Shown here one piece after another: positions 20,563 to 33,601 of a stretch of DNA of 64,000 bases (position 1 is its first letter; the number at the start of each line of letters is the position of its first letter). The position numbers and the translations under genes are program-made. The notes beneath the pieces are model-generated. The model was not told the DNA's origin. It worked only from the letters and a program-made list of their open reading frames with translations, and did not search any database. This stretch comes from Thiobacillus sp. GTDB lineage: Bacteria; Pseudomonadota; Gammaproteobacteria; Burkholderiales; Thiobacillaceae. The DNA is taken from contig NZ_JAUYRI010000003.1 of assembly GCF_030696885.1 (NCBI RefSeq), positions 1 to 64,000 on the forward strand, in the 5' to 3' direction.

Positions 20563-22275
20563 TCAGCTTTTGGAGGCCGCGTTGCCCGTTAGCCAATCTC
20601 TGAGTTCTAACATTGACGAACTGACCCGCAGATTCGGCTTTACAAACGCTAGGGTTCGTTCCTCGCTTGAATACACCGCGAAGGGGGAACACACAACCCC
20701 GATGATTTCGTCAAATTTGGAAAGATCAAAGTTCTCGCCTATCGGCTGCCGCCTTAACTCCGCGACGATCCCCTCCCACGCTTCAACCGCACCATCAATG
20801 GTAGCCTGGGCGTTCCTGATGACGCGGAATACCCCCTGATCGTAGTCGCGGTCGTAGATGACGCTCTTGCATGACACGATCAGCAGAGTTCGTTCCCTGA
20901 CGCCAATAGCATCAATGTCGGTCAGTACCCCGCCACTCTGGCGCAGCGGCCGTCCACGAAGGGATTTCACTTCAGGCGGTGGCTCCCAAGACGTACCGTC
21001 GATTAGGTCCTGGCACTGCAACTCGAACTCCCTCCCCCTCATATTGCCGATCGCCGGCGAACGATTGAGCTCAAGTCGATGCAGTAGTGCATGTGAGGCC
21101 CCAGTGGTATCGATGAGGAAATTTCCGCGGAACCGCCGCATAACATTTCCGCTGGAGAGTGGCCATACGGATGCGGTGACAGCCAGCAAGGAGTCGCGCC
21201 ACTGGATGAAGTTCGCAGGCCAGGCGAAGCCCGGTGTCAACGGTGCTAATTGCTCGACAATCCCGTGTATATGGTGATCGACGATGTCACGCAGCCGCTC
21301 TTCGCCCACGAAAACATATCCCTGTTGAGTAATCGAGCTGAGTGCCCATGGCACGTGCACACAGATCGCCGGCACCAACATCAATAATTGGGCCAGAGCT
21401 GCAATGCCGGGCAAGTAGTGCGGGATACCTGCTTCGACACCCACGGGATTCAGGATTCGAGCCAAGCTCAGTTTCGATATCACGTGCTGAACGCTTACCG
21501 TGGCGATGGAGAGACCGCCAGCCCCATCTGGATAGGTTATGGGCGCTTGAAAGCTGGGCGTGCAGCCCATCGACAGAAATGCCATTGGTTCCCTGTTTAA
21601 CTGCTCGTTAACGAGCAATTGGAAATCAGGTTCTATAGTGACCATCCCCAGCCCCGCCCCACTAAACTCGTGGTGGCGGTCGTGCCGCTGGTCGTATATC
21701 TGAATTGCACGCTCAATAGCCTCACTGGTGTTGGCCATGAGAAGCGGACGGCTTGCATCGAGAACTGCGCCTTTGCCAACGCGCCGGTATAAGGAGTGCA
21801 GGTGCGACAAGAGCTTCACGCGTCCGACATAACGGACAAGGTGCCGAAAGACCGCGTCATCGACGCGAAATGCGACGCGATCCGCCATTCCGCTAGCATC
21901 GCTTGCCGTGAATTTCGACGAAAGCATCTCGGCCAAGATCCGATCATAACCAAGCGTGGTCCGATAGCCCCCTTCAAAGAGGCTGTTAGGTGTACGCCGC
22001 AGGTACCAAAGCCATCGGACCGGTCCGTAGCTGCCGTGTTGTTCAAGAACATCTGCTTGAATTTGCGGTATGACCGCCTGCAGGTAGTTCGCCGCGTCGA
22101 TACCAGCAAGCTTGCGCTGTTGCGGTGGACATCTCGCATAGACTCTCGAAGCCGTCTCGATCGCGCTACGTGCGGAAAGTGTTAGCCAATCAGTCGAGAT
22201 GGCTAGCTCTTGGAGCTTCTGGGCAGCTGCATCTATCACTAGCGGTGGCATAGCTTGTTGGCCGGAAGCGTCCAT
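20563..22275 (-). CDS. Large protein with C-terminal PD-(D/E)xK nuclease-like domain
   Basis: A 570-residue protein not recognised as a named family. The N-terminal 400 residues are mostly helical. At the C-terminus, residues 411-475 show a nuclease-fold pattern: E416 in a helix (GREFELQ), D453 and D455 in T-D-I-D-A-I, then a hydrophobic strand ending S468-C-K470. This follows the E / D / (E/S)xK arrangement of Mrr- and NERD-like nucleases, with Ser in place of the usual Glu. It is the last of three same-strand genes in an island between housekeeping genes, with lower GC than its neighbours. Confidence 0.6.
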   Translation of the reverse strand: MDASGQQAMPPLVIDAAAQKLQELAISTDWLTLSARSAIETASRVYARCPPQQRKLAGIDAANYLQAVIPQIQADVLEQHGSYGPVRWLWYLRRTPNSLFEGGYRTTLGYDRILAEMLSSKFTASDASGMADRVAFRVDDAVFRHLVRYVGRVKLLSHLHSLYRRVGKGAVLDASRPLLMANTSEAIERAIQIYDQRHDRHHEFSGAGLGMVTIEPDFQLLVNEQLNREPMAFLSMGCTPSFQAPITYPDGAGGLSIATVSVQHVISKLSLARILNPVGVEAGIPHYLPGIAALAQLLMLVPAICVHVPWALSSITQQGYVFVGEERLRDIVDHHIHGIVEQLAPLTPGFAWPANFIQWRDSLLAVTASVWPLSSGNVMRRFRGNFLIDTTGASHALLHRLELNRSPAIGNMRGREFELQCQDLIDGTSWEPPPEVKSLRGRPLRQSGGVLTDIDAIGVRERTLLIVSCKSVIYDRDYDQGVFRVIRNAQATIDGAVEAWEGIVAELRRQPIGENFDLSKFDEIIGVVCSPFAVYSSEERTLAFVKPNLRVSSSMLELRDWLTGNAASKS

Positions 22276-22314
22276 TAAGTCATTCAGCGTGCTTAGATTG
22301 TCGCCACACGGTGA

Positions 22315-22794
22315 CTATGGCCCCCACTTGGCTAGAAGAGCCACAAGACCGGTGATGGTGCCGATCAGGCCACTAAGTGCAGTGATATAGGGAATGCGCC
22401 TCGCCCAACGCTCCGACCGATATTTTTCCTCCTCGCGGATAGCCGAGCGAACTTTTTGCTCACCGGCGAGTGACAAGTAATAGCGGTGGCCATCCAATCC
22501 ACTACGCTGGTAATCAGCGGACAAAACATCTCCCTCGAACACTGGCGGCGTTGGAATTCGAAGTTCACGAGCGCGCCCCAATAGCTGCTTGGAATGGAAG
22601 CTGGCCTCGTCCTCTTCGAGCAACTGGTACTCGAACTGCCAACTACCGTCTTCCCAAATGTCTGCTGCATTTCCCCCGTTCTTGACGATGCGGCGGCGCT
22701 CTCGGTCAACTTCGCGGTCCATAAGGTATCGGCGAAGCCGTAACCGTATTCCTTCCGCCATTGGTGCGATGTGTAGAAACCGGTGGATGTTCAT
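22315..22794 (-). CDS. Tail-anchored protein of unknown function in the island
   Basis: The 159-residue protein is charged and helical, with a single C-terminal hydrophobic segment (about residues 134-156, ITALSGLIGTITGLVALLA), so it probably sits in the inner membrane facing the cytoplasm. The repeated acidic-basic region before it (IREEEKYRSERWARR) is typical of small tail-anchored proteins. It starts 39 bp before the nuclease-like gene and is probably co-transcribed. Not recognised. Confidence 0.55.
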   Translation of the reverse strand: MNIHRFLHIAPMAEGIRLRLRRYLMDREVDRERRRIVKNGGNAADIWEDGSWQFEYQLLEEDEASFHSKQLLGRARELRIPTPPVFEGDVLSADYQRSGLDGHRYYLSLAGEQKVRSAIREEEKYRSERWARRIPYITALSGLIGTITGLVALLAKWGP

Positions 22795-22930
22795 CGTTTG
22801 TCAGTCAACGTCTCGATGCGAACGCTGCAATCAAATATTGAAGTAAGTGGCGCCGGAGCGCCCAGCGTGGAGGGAAGCCAACAAGCGCAGCTTGTTGAGC
22901 TTCCGGTGGACCGAGATGCTAGGCGCAAAA

Positions 22931-23368
22931 CTACCAGCCGCCATTCTCTTCGCACCAGTCATACAAAATGATTATTTGCTCAAGCTCGTAGACTGCACGG
23001 AACAAGTCGCCATACAACTTGCGCTGACTGAGGTCTGCAATTGACCGTGTGATTGCGTTATTTACTAGGAACTCATGGGCCATGTTGTTGCGATAGTCAA
23101 CCAAGCTATCCAATAAAGAAATGAAATCGGCTCGCAATCCTCTGTCTCTGAGTTCGTTTCTTGTTATACCGAGGGTCCATCGCTCCATATCTTCAGGAGG
23201 AATGTTGTATCTGCGTGTGAGTAAGCCTTTTAGCCCAAATTCCAATATCTGAGCTTTGCCCATAAACATAGCGTACTGCTCCAGCATGCTCAGTTGTTTG
23301 TATTCGTCTAGCTTGGCATGGACCTTTGCTTGTATCTCTTCTTTGGAGAGAGATGGGGCGTCGCTCAT
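22931..23368 (-). CDS. HEPN-like helical protein
   Basis: The 145-residue all-helical protein contains R93-N-N-M-A-H98 in DYRNNMAHEF, matching the R-x4-6-H motif of HEPN RNases and nucleotidyltransferase partners. The layout resembles a family of orphan HEPN-like proteins (LEFGLKGLL, YELEQ near the C-terminus). HEPN domains occur in toxin-antitoxin, abortive infection and CRISPR effector proteins. It is the first gene of the island on the minus strand and lies just inside the inverted-repeat element. Confidence 0.6.
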   Translation of the reverse strand: MSDAPSLSKEEIQAKVHAKLDEYKQLSMLEQYAMFMGKAQILEFGLKGLLTRRYNIPPEDMERWTLGITRNELRDRGLRADFISLLDSLVDYRNNMAHEFLVNNAITRSIADLSQRKLYGDLFRAVYELEQIIILYDWCEENGGW

Positions 23369-23399
23369 TTCCGCTTCCTTGATATTTCAGACGGCGCTA

Positions 23400-23511
23400 A
23401 CAGTAATTAGACGGACCCCACGGGTCCGGACTTCTTTACGGAAGCCATCGTAGCACCCCTCCCCACATCATTATCAGAGATGTTTTGATTCCTGGGTCCG
23501 TCTATTACTGT
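23400..23511. repeat. 112-bp element with terminal inverted repeats (MITE-like)
   Basis: acagtaattagacggaccc at 23400-23418 and its inverse gggtccgtctattactgt at 23494-23511 match over 18 bases with one extra T in the left copy. The inside contains gtccggac and other short palindromes but no coding potential. The ends resemble those of a small non-autonomous transposon, or an attachment or terminator site. No target duplication is obvious (left flank ggcgcta, right flank gaaaaaa). It sits at the right edge of the accessory island, where the rest of the 393-bp gap up to metG shows no gene. Confidence 0.5.
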
Positions 23512-23761
23512 GAAAAAACGGACGCAGCGTGAGTACAGTGCAACCCTTGGTAGCTAGCTAACTAGCATAGCGTCGCGAGCGTCCGCTTTGTCCGAACAAC
23601 GGCCATTCCGAGAAACTGTGATGCGTCTTCACGCTGATATCGTAAGAAATCCACGTGCGCGCGTTCAAACTTGAGGAGGCCGAAAGCAGCCGGGCTCGCG
23701 TTTCTAGCCGGCATTCGCGCCCCCCGGGTAAAATGGCGGTTTTGCGCCTTCCGGCCTTTCC

Positions 23762-25816
23762 ATGTCCCGCCAGATCCTCGTCACCTCCGCCCTGCCCTAC
23801 GCCAACGGCAGCATCCACCTCGGCCACCTGGTCGAATACATCCAGACCGACATTTGGGTGCGCTTCCAGAAAATTCGCGGCCACGACTGCCGCTACATGT
23901 GCGCCGACGACACCCACGGCACCGCGATCATGCTGCGCGCGGAGAAGGAAGGCATCACGCCGGAGGCGCTGATCGGCCGGGTGTGGGACGAGCACACGCG
24001 CGACTTCGCGGGTTTTCACATTGGCTTCGACCATTACTACTCGACGCATTCGGATGAGAACCGCGAGCTGGCTTCGAAAATCTACCTGCGCCTGAAAGAC
24101 GCCGGGCTGATCGAAGTCAAGACGATCGCCCAGTTGTACGACCCGGTGAAGAACCTGTTTCTGCCGGACCGTTTCATCAAGGGCGAATGCCCGAAGTGCG
24201 GCGCGGCGGACCAGTACGGCGACAACTGCGAGGTGTGCGGCGCAACCTACAGCCCGACCGAGTTGAAGAACCCGGTGTCGGCGGTGTCGGGCGCAACGCC
24301 GGTGCACAAGGATTCCGAGCATTACTTCTTCAAGCTCGGCGCCTGCGAGGCCTTCCTGCGCGAGTGGACCAAGTCGGGCGCGCTGCAGGACGAAGCCGCC
24401 AACAAAATGCAGGAATGGTTCGCCTCGGGCCTGAACAACTGGGACATCAGCCGCGACGCGCCCTACTTCGGCTTCGAGATTCCCGATGCGCCGGGCAAAT
24501 ATTTTTATGTGTGGCTCGACGCGCCGGTGGGCTACATGGCGAGCTTCGCCAAATACGCCAAGGACAACGGCCTCGACTTCGACGCCTGGTGGGGTGCGGA
24601 ATCGAAAACCGAGCTGGTGCACTTCATCGGCAAGGACATCCTGTATTTCCATGCGCTATTCTGGCCGGCGATGCTCAAATTTTCCGGCCACCGCCTGCCG
24701 ACCGCGGTGTACGCGCACGGCTTTTTGACGGTGAACGGGCAGAAGATGTCGAAGTCGCGCGGCACCTTCATCACCGCCGAAAGCTACCTCGCGCAGAAGC
24801 TGAATCCCGAGTGGCTGCGTTATTACTACGCGGCCAAGCTCAACGGCTCGATGGAGGATATCGATCTGAACCTCGACGACTTCGTCGCGCGGGTGAATTC
24901 GGACCTGGTCGGCAAGTTCATCAACATCGCCAGCCGCACCGCCGGCTTTATCCACAAGAATTTCGAGGGCAAGCTCGCCGACGGCGTGGCCAACCTCGAA
25001 CTGATCGGCGATTTCCAGGCCGCGGCCGGCACCATCGCCGCGCATTACGAGGCACGCGATTATGCCAAGGCTTTAAGGGAAATCATGGCGCTGGCCGACC
25101 GCGCCAACCAGTACGTCGCCGACGAAAAACCCTGGGAGCTCGCCAAGAAGCCCGAAGCGGTCTATCGACTGCACGAAGTGTGCACGGTCGCGCTGAACTG
25201 CTTCCGCCTGCTGACGCTGTACCTGAAGCCGGTGCTGCCGAAGCTCGCCGGCGAGGTCGAAGCTTTCCTCAATATTGATCCGCTCGCCTGGGATGATTCC
25301 CAGAGCCTGTTTATCCGCCACCGCATCAACGCGTACAACCACCTGATGACCCGTATCGACCCGAAAGCAATTGAAGCCATGGTAGAAGCCAACAAACAGA
25401 ACCTCGAACCGACTCCGGCCCCTGCACCTGCACGCCACGCCGAAGCGCAGGCGCACGCTGCGCAGCCGGCCGCCGCCCCGGTTGCCGACACGATCAGCAT
25501 CGACGACTTCGCCAAGATCGATCTGCGCATCGCGCGCATCGCCAACGCCGAGCACGTCGAGGGGGCCGACAAGCTGTTGCGGCTGACGCTCGACCTCGGC
25601 GAACTCGGCACGCGCCAGGTGTTCGCCGGCATCAAGTCGGCCTATGCGCCTGAAGCGCTGGTGGGGCGGATGACGGTGATGGTCGCCAACCTGGCGCCGC
25701 GCAAGATGAAGTTCGGCATGAGCGAAGGCATGGTGCTGGCCGCCTCGGGCGACGCGCCCGGCCTCTTCATCCTGTCGCCCGACAGCGGCGCGCAGCCGGG
25801 CATGAAGGTGAAGTGA
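23762..25816 (+). CDS. metG: Methionyl-tRNA synthetase
   Basis: Class I synthetase charging tRNA-Met, 684 residues. The HIGH-type motif HLGH is at about residue 20, a CPKCGA...CEVCGA zinc site is near residues 143-161, and KMSKS follows at about 331. A C-terminal tRNA-binding (Arc1p/Trbp111-like) domain ([12 protein letters not shown]) supports dimerisation. It has a normal start. The accessory island ends upstream of it. Confidence 0.98.
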   Translation: MSRQILVTSALPYANGSIHLGHLVEYIQTDIWVRFQKIRGHDCRYMCADDTHGTAIMLRAEKEGITPEALIGRVWDEHTRDFAGFHIGFDHYYSTHSDENRELASKIYLRLKDAGLIEVKTIAQLYDPVKNLFLPDRFIKGECPKCGAADQYGDNCEVCGATYSPTELKNPVSAVSGATPVHKDSEHYFFKLGACEAFLREWTKSGALQDEAANKMQEWFASGLNNWDISRDAPYFGFEIPDAPGKYFYVWLDAPVGYMASFAKYAKDNGLDFDAWWGAESKTELVHFIGKDILYFHALFWPAMLKFSGHRLPTAVYAHGFLTVNGQKMSKSRGTFITAESYLAQKLNPEWLRYYYAAKLNGSMEDIDLNLDDFVARVNSDLVGKFINIASRTAGFIHKNFEGKLADGVANLELIGDFQAAAGTIAAHYEARDYAKALREIMALADRANQYVADEKPWELAKKPEAVYRLHEVCTVALNCFRLLTLYLKPVLPKLAGEVEAFLNIDPLAWDDSQSLFIRHRINAYNHLMTRIDPKAIEAMVEANKQNLEPTPAPAPARHAEAQAHAAQPAAAPVADTISIDDFAKIDLRIARIANAEHVEGADKLLRLTLDLGELGTRQVFAGIKSAYAPEALVGRMTVMVANLAPRKMKFGMSEGMVLAASGDAPGLFILSPDSGAQPGMKVK

Positions 25817-25823
25817 TCGCGCA

Positions 25824-26099
25824 ATGAAAACGCAGCACCTGCTCATTCATGGCCGGGTGCAGGGGGTGTGGTTTCGCGAATCCATGCGCAGCGAGGCCCT
25901 GCGGCTGAACGTGACAGGCTGGGTGCGCAATACGCCGGACGGCACGGTCGAGGCGGTGGTCCAGGGTGAAGAGGCCGCCGTCGACGCGCTCATCGAATGG
26001 GCGCACCGTGGCCCGCCACAGGCGCGGGTCGACCGGGTCGAGGTCGAGTCGGACGAGTCGCTCGGGCCTTTCAGCGGATTCGACAAGCGGGTCGATTAA
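25824..26099 (+). CDS. acyP: Acylphosphatase
   Basis: The 91-residue enzyme hydrolyses acyl phosphates. The phosphate-binding loop [13 protein letters not shown] (catalytic Arg in WFR) and the second motif [12 protein letters not shown] (catalytic Asn) are intact. It starts 7 bp after metG and is probably co-transcribed with it. Confidence 0.95.
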   Translation: MKTQHLLIHGRVQGVWFRESMRSEALRLNVTGWVRNTPDGTVEAVVQGEEAAVDALIEWAHRGPPQARVDRVEVESDESLGPFSGFDKRVD

Positions 26100-26167
26100 G
26101 TACGGCGGATGTGGCGTGTGATCAGGTCGGGCGTTGCCTGCCTTTGCGGCGGGCCACTTCGTACAGA

Positions 26168-26200
26168 CAAAAAAATGCCCAGCTCAGTGAAGAGCCGGGC
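26168..26200 (-). terminator. Rho-independent terminator of a minus-strand transcript
   Basis: On the minus strand gcccggctc / gagctgggc (one mismatch, loop ttcact) is followed by a T run of seven (plus-strand A at 26169-26175). No protein gene lies just upstream on that strand, so it ends a small RNA. Confidence 0.85.
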
Positions 26201-26267
26201 AGAGTATCCACCAAAGGAGGAGGATTGGAGGAGACAACACCAAGTGCCATTGCGGCGACCTCAGTGT
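26168..26267 (-). ncRNA. Candidate small regulatory RNA with anti-Shine-Dalgarno motifs
   Basis: A predicted transcript of about 100 nt runs from a promoter at 26275-26303 to the terminator at 26168-26200. It carries CCTCCTCC (26216-26223) and CTCCTCC (26227-26233) on the minus strand, motifs of sRNAs that bind mRNA ribosome sites. It lies between acyP and the convergent end of dnaE. A 42-codon frame (26122-26250, minus) runs through it and past the terminator, so a small protein is not excluded but is less likely. Confidence 0.55.
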
Positions 26268-26303
26268 TATTAGAATAGTCTAATATAACGGAACTCATGT
26301 CAA
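26265..26303 (-). promoter_or_regulatory. Promoter and dyad for the small-RNA candidate
   Basis: The minus strand has a perfect -35 TTGACA at 26298-26303 and, 17 bases on, GACTAT at 26275-26280 as a weak -10. Across the -10 lies the dyad attaga-ctat-tctaat, a perfect 6-bp palindrome, looking like an operator. It shares ttagact and tcta with the dyad before folE2 (2164-2176), with different spacing. Confidence 0.45.
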
Positions 26304-26372
26304 CACTTTGTTACACAAAACCCGCCTAAGCGTCGTTTTGTACCAGGCCGTTGCCTGGGAATCCGCAATGAA

Positions 26373-29813
<3,441 letters not shown>

Positions 29814-29865
29814 GGTGGCGCAACGAAAAAGCAGGGGGCTATTTTAACGCTGCGCGAGGGTGAGC

Positions 29866-29898
29866 CAAAAAACAAAAAGGCAGCCTCGGCTGCCTTTT
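29866..29898 (-). terminator. Rho-independent terminator downstream of efp
   Basis: ggcagc / gctgcc with loop ctcg is flanked by A runs on the left and T on the right. On the minus strand it reads into TTTTTGTTTTTT. It lies between efp and dnaE and ends the earP-efp transcript. Confidence 0.8.
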
Positions 29899-29938
29899 GT
29901 CCGAATCACGCACAGCACTCCACCCGCAAGGGGCAGGC

Positions 29939-29974
29939 CGTGGTTGTAAAGCCGATAAATCGGCAACAACCACG
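29939..29974. other. Nested hairpin directly after the efp stop codon
   Basis: cgtggttgt pairs with acaaccacg (9 bp), and inside it gccga pairs with tcggc around taaa. The outer stem begins 1 bp after the efp stop (29976-29978). It has no T run, so it is probably an mRNA 3'-end structure upstream of the true terminator. Confidence 0.5.
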
Positions 29975-29975
29975 C

Positions 29976-30536
29976 TCAGTTGGCGCGGCGCTTGAACTCG
30001 TTGGTGCGGGTGTCGATCTCGATCATGTCGCCGATTTCGACGAAAGCCGCGACCGGCAACTCATACCCGGTGGGCTTGATGCGGGCCGGCTTCATGACCT
30101 TGCCCGAGGTGTCGCCGCGCACGGCAGGTTCGGTGTATTCGACTTCGCGCACGACGGTGGTGGGCATCTCGACCGAGATCGCCTTGCCGTCGTAGAACAC
30201 CACTTCGACCGGCATGCCGTCGTCGAGGTAGTTCAGCGCGTCGCCGAGGTTGTCGCCTTCGACTTCATACTGGTTGTATTCGCTGTCCATGAACACGTAC
30301 AGCGGATCGGCAAAGTAAGAATAGGTGCATTCCTTGCGCTCGAGGTTGACGGTTTCAAACTTGTCGTCGGCACGGTAGACGCTTTCCGTGCCGGAACCGG
30401 TCAGCAGGTTCTTCAGTTTCATTTTGACGACGGAGGAATTGCGGCCCGACTTCGAGAATTCGGCCCTTTGCACCACCATCGGGTCTTTGCCGATCATCAC
30501 GACGTTGCCGGCGCGGAGTTCCTGTGCGATTTTCAT
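29976..30536 (-). CDS. efp: Elongation factor P
   Basis: EF-P relieves ribosome stalling at polyproline. It has 186 residues in three beta domains. The tip of domain I is FSKSGR32NSS, with Arg at position 32 where E. coli has the modified Lys34. This Arg is the substrate of EarP rhamnosyltransferase, whose gene is just upstream on the same strand. The proline-rich DUF4124 protein in this window could be a client. Confidence 0.97.
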   Translation of the reverse strand: MKIAQELRAGNVVMIGKDPMVVQRAEFSKSGRNSSVVKMKLKNLLTGSGTESVYRADDKFETVNLERKECTYSYFADPLYVFMDSEYNQYEVEGDNLGDALNYLDDGMPVEVVFYDGKAISVEMPTTVVREVEYTEPAVRGDTSGKVMKPARIKPTGYELPVAAFVEIGDMIEIDTRTNEFKRRAN

Positions 30537-30561
30537 GAGTGTGTGTCCTGCTGCGAGAGCG

Positions 30562-31728
30562 CTAAGGGTTTGAGAAAACCCGGGATTTTAACTTATTTTC
30601 AGCAAAATCAACCAGCTTCGCAGTAAGTCGGCCAGCCCGCTCCAGCCGCCCGCACCAGGCTTCGGCATGGCGTTCGATCGCGGCCTCTTGCGCACGCCAG
30701 GCCGCCCAACTGGCGGCGACGCCCTCCTCGGCCGGCATGCCGTTCCAGTGCCGCCATAGATCGCTGACCGCGCGCGCCGCGTCGTCAGGCAAGCCCTCGA
30801 TGTAATGCGCCAGCAGCGCGTGGGTCTTGTCCCAGTGCGCCGCGTCGGCCTGCGGATAGGCCTGCCACACCAGCGGGCGCGCCGCCCACTGCGCACGCAC
30901 GCACGAATCCTCGCCGCGCACGAAATTCAGGTTGCACGCCCACAACAGCTGGTCGTAGGTGTCCTGATCCACAAACGGCAGGACATGCAGCCGCACCGCT
31001 CCGCGCTGATGCATTTCGCCCGCCTGCAAGCCGGCAACCGACAGCCACGCTGCCAGTTGCGGAATGACCCGGCCTTCCGGAACCAGGCAGGTGACAGGCC
31101 GCGGGTCGGCGGCCCAGGCGTCGAGCAGAGCGGGCAGCGCCGGATTCTCGTAGGCGAACAGCGACACCCGCAGTTCATCTGGCTGCGGCGACGCAAGCCC
31201 CAGCGTGCGCCAGAATGCCGGGCAGCCGTCCTGCACGAATGCGGCGCGCCGCGTGGCAAGGTCGGCCTCGGCCAGCAGGCCGCCAGTATCCGCCGTGTAG
31301 CCGGGGAAAAAGAAATACCGCGTCAGCGGCAGCCGCGGATGCGGCGACGGCAGGCCGTGGTGTTCGGCCACCCACGGTTCGGCAGACAGGTATTCGAGAT
31401 TGATCCAGACCGGCGGCGGCGACTGCGCGCCCATTGCATCCAGATAGGCGTCCGGCAGCGCGCAGCCAAAGGCGTCGATCACCACCTGCGCCGGTTCGGC
31501 TGCCCCAAACGGCGTGCGCCATGCGCAGACCGTCACGCCCTCGCGAAGCTGCGTGTCGGCATCCGGATCGATTGCCGGCCAGAGATGCCGGAAAGCCTGC
31601 AGGTCGTCCACCCACAGCCGCACGGCGAGGTCGTGTTCGCGCGCCAGTCCGCGCGCCAGTCGCCAGGCGATGCCGATGTCGCCATAGTTGTCGATGACGG
31701 TGCAGAAAATGTCCCAGCGGGTGCGCAT
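30562..31728 (-). CDS. earP: EF-P arginine rhamnosyltransferase EarP
   Basis: A GT104-family glycosyltransferase that adds rhamnose from TDP-rhamnose to Arg32 of EF-P. It has 388 residues with the EarP (DUF2331) signature start [17 protein letters not shown]. The conserved [13 protein letters not shown] and PLVWQAYPQ blocks (about residues 270-295) bind the nucleotide sugar. The second ATG (31728) is chosen because agga lies 8 bases before it; the first at 31737 is possible. Neighbouring efp confirms the assignment. Confidence 0.95.
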   Translation of the reverse strand: MRTRWDIFCTVIDNYGDIGIAWRLARGLAREHDLAVRLWVDDLQAFRHLWPAIDPDADTQLREGVTVCAWRTPFGAAEPAQVVIDAFGCALPDAYLDAMGAQSPPPVWINLEYLSAEPWVAEHHGLPSPHPRLPLTRYFFFPGYTADTGGLLAEADLATRRAAFVQDGCPAFWRTLGLASPQPDELRVSLFAYENPALPALLDAWAADPRPVTCLVPEGRVIPQLAAWLSVAGLQAGEMHQRGAVRLHVLPFVDQDTYDQLLWACNLNFVRGEDSCVRAQWAARPLVWQAYPQADAAHWDKTHALLAHYIEGLPDDAARAVSDLWRHWNGMPAEEGVAASWAAWRAQEAAIERHAEAWCGRLERAGRLTAKLVDFAENKLKSRVFSNP

Positions 31729-32021
31729 GGCCCGCATCCTACCGTATCGACATCATGAAAATCCGGGGTTGGAATGAAACCACAGTCGGGCCAGTCCCTT
31801 GTTTATTCACGCTTTCCCTCTTGTAAAAACCGATACGCGGGAGTAAAAAGCAATCAGTTTGGTTTCAAGAACCGTACAGGTTTGGCATTACCGCTGGGGC
31901 ATTACCGGGTAGCGCGCTTGAATTCAGACCGACGGCCAAAAAAATCACGCCGTCATGTCATCCGCAGACGCAATTGCGCTCACCGCGGTTATGTTCGTGT
32001 CTCGCCAAGGAGGGAGTTTGA
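31729..32021 (+). promoter_or_regulatory. Long leader region before the cold-shock gene
   Basis: There is no gene in these 293 bp between the divergent starts of earP and the cold-shock gene. Cold-shock mRNAs commonly have long structured leaders, which fits. A ribosome site aaggaggg precedes the ATG at 32022. I cannot name the exact promoter. Confidence 0.4.
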
Positions 32022-32228
32022 ATGGCAACAGGTACCGTCAAGTGGTTCAGCGACGCCAAGGGTTTTGGCTTTATCACCCCGGATGACGGCGGTGAGGATG
32101 TGTTCGCACATTTTTCCGCCATCCAGTCCAACGGCTTCAAGACCCTGAAAGAAGGTCAAAAAGTCACGTTCGAAGTCAGCCAGGGCCCCAAGGGAAAGCA
32201 GGCTTCCAACATCCAGCCGCAGGGTTGA
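32022..32228 (+). CDS. Cold-shock (CspA-family) protein
   Basis: The 68-residue single-stranded nucleic acid-binding OB-fold protein has RNP1 KGFGFI and RNP2 DVFAHF motifs (about residues 13 and 26). It acts as an RNA chaperone at low temperature or in general growth. It has a strong ribosome site and a strong terminator just after it, so it is a single-gene transcript. Confidence 0.96.
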   Translation: MATGTVKWFSDAKGFGFITPDDGGEDVFAHFSAIQSNGFKTLKEGQKVTFEVSQGPKGKQASNIQPQG

Positions 32229-32246
32229 GTTGTTGAATTGAATCAG

Positions 32247-32275
32247 GAAACCCCGCCTTGGCGGGGTTTCTTTTT
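32247..32275 (+). terminator. Rho-independent terminator after the cold-shock gene
   Basis: A 10-bp perfect stem gaaaccccgc / gcggggtttc (loop cttg) followed by five T. A second, weaker hairpin (ccccg-ctacga-cggggttttt, 32284-32304) follows at once. Confidence 0.92.
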
Positions 32276-32320
32276 GATGCAGCCCCGCTACGACGGGGTT
32301 TTTATTGGCCGGAAGCCGGC

Positions 32321-33562
32321 TTACATCTTGGCGACCATCGCCTCGGCAAACGCCGAGCACTTCACCTCGGTCGCGCCGTCCATCAGGCGTGCGAAGTCGT
32401 AGGTCACGGATTTCGCCGCGATGGCTTTTTCCATGCTGGCGACGATCAGGTCGGCCGCCTCGACCCAGCCCAGGTGGCGCAGCATCATCTCGGCCGACAG
32501 GATCAGCGAGCCCGGGTTGACGTAGTCCTTGCCGGCGTACTTCGGCGCGGTGCCGTGGGTGGCTTCGAACATCGCCACGGTGTCGGACAGGTTGGCGCCC
32601 GGCGCGATGCCGATGCCGCCGACTTCGGCCGCCAGCGCGTCGGAAATGTAGTCGCCGTTCAGGTTCAGCGTGGCGATCACGTCGTACTCATCGGGACGCA
32701 GCAGGATCTGCTGCAGGAAGGCATCGGCGATCACATCCTTGATGACGATGCCGTTGGGCAATTCCATCCACGGACCTTCGCCGATCAGCTTGGCGCCGAA
32801 CTCGCGCGCGGCGAGCTCATAGCCCCACTTCTTGAAGCCGCCCTCGGTGAACTTCATGATGTTGCCCTTGTGAACCAGGGTCACCGAACGGCGCTTGTTG
32901 TCGATCGCGTACTGGATCGCCTTGCGGATCAGCCGCTCGGAGCCTTCGACCGACACCGGCTTGATGCCGATCGCCGACGACTCGGGGAAGCGGATCTTGG
33001 TCACGCCCATTTCCTTTTGCAGGAATTCGATGACCTTTTTCACCTGGTCGGAGTTGGCCTCCCACTCGACGCCGGCGTAGATGTCCTCGGTGTTCTCGCG
33101 GAAGATCACCATGTCGACCTTTTCCGGCGCCTTGACCGGGCTGGGCACGCCGGTGAAGTAGCGCACCGGACGCAGACACACATAGAGGTCGAGCATCTGG
33201 CGCAACGCGACGTTGAGCGAGCGCATGCCGCCCGAAGTCGGCGTGGTGAGCGGGCCCTTGATCGAGATCACATACTCCTTCACCGCCTGCACGGTCTCGT
33301 CCGGCAGCCACTGGTCGCCGCCGTAGACCTTGACTGACTTCTCGCCGGCGAACACTTCCATCCAGGCGATCTGCTTTTTGCCGCCATAGGCCTTGGCCAC
33401 CGCGGCATCGACGACGCGGCGCATCGCCGGCGTGATGTCAACGCCGGTGCCGTCGCCCTCGATGAAGGGGATGATGGGCGTGTCGGGCACGTTCAGCGAA
33501 TTGTCGGCGTTGACAGTGATTTTCTGGCCGTTGGCGGGGATCTGGATGTGCTGATAAGTCAT
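32321..33562 (-). CDS. icd: NADP-dependent isocitrate dehydrogenase
   Basis: A TCA cycle enzyme converting isocitrate to 2-oxoglutarate and CO2 with NADPH. It has 413 residues from [13 protein letters not shown]. The substrate loop [12 protein letters not shown] and the conserved [15 protein letters not shown]-terminus mark the homodimeric NADP type. The frame continues upstream to 33718 but overlaps the divergent rluE, so the start at 33562 is used. Confidence 0.97.
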   Translation of the reverse strand: MTYQHIQIPANGQKITVNADNSLNVPDTPIIPFIEGDGTGVDITPAMRRVVDAAVAKAYGGKKQIAWMEVFAGEKSVKVYGGDQWLPDETVQAVKEYVISIKGPLTTPTSGGMRSLNVALRQMLDLYVCLRPVRYFTGVPSPVKAPEKVDMVIFRENTEDIYAGVEWEANSDQVKKVIEFLQKEMGVTKIRFPESSAIGIKPVSVEGSERLIRKAIQYAIDNKRRSVTLVHKGNIMKFTEGGFKKWGYELAAREFGAKLIGEGPWMELPNGIVIKDVIADAFLQQILLRPDEYDVIATLNLNGDYISDALAAEVGGIGIAPGANLSDTVAMFEATHGTAPKYAGKDYVNPGSLILSAEMMLRHLGWVEAADLIVASMEKAIAAKSVTYDFARLMDGATEVKCSAFAEAMVAKM

Positions 33563-33601
33563 GGCGGGATAAATTAAGGTGAGTGCTCGGGTAACGTTAA
33601 A

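Noticed and set aside
23400-23511. Integron attC site
   Set aside because: No RYYYAAC/GTTRRRY core boundaries are present and no integrase gene is nearby.
26122-26250. 42-codon protein on the minus strand
   Set aside because: It contains a hairpin and seven-T terminator inside the coding part, and no ribosome site; the sRNA reading is simpler.
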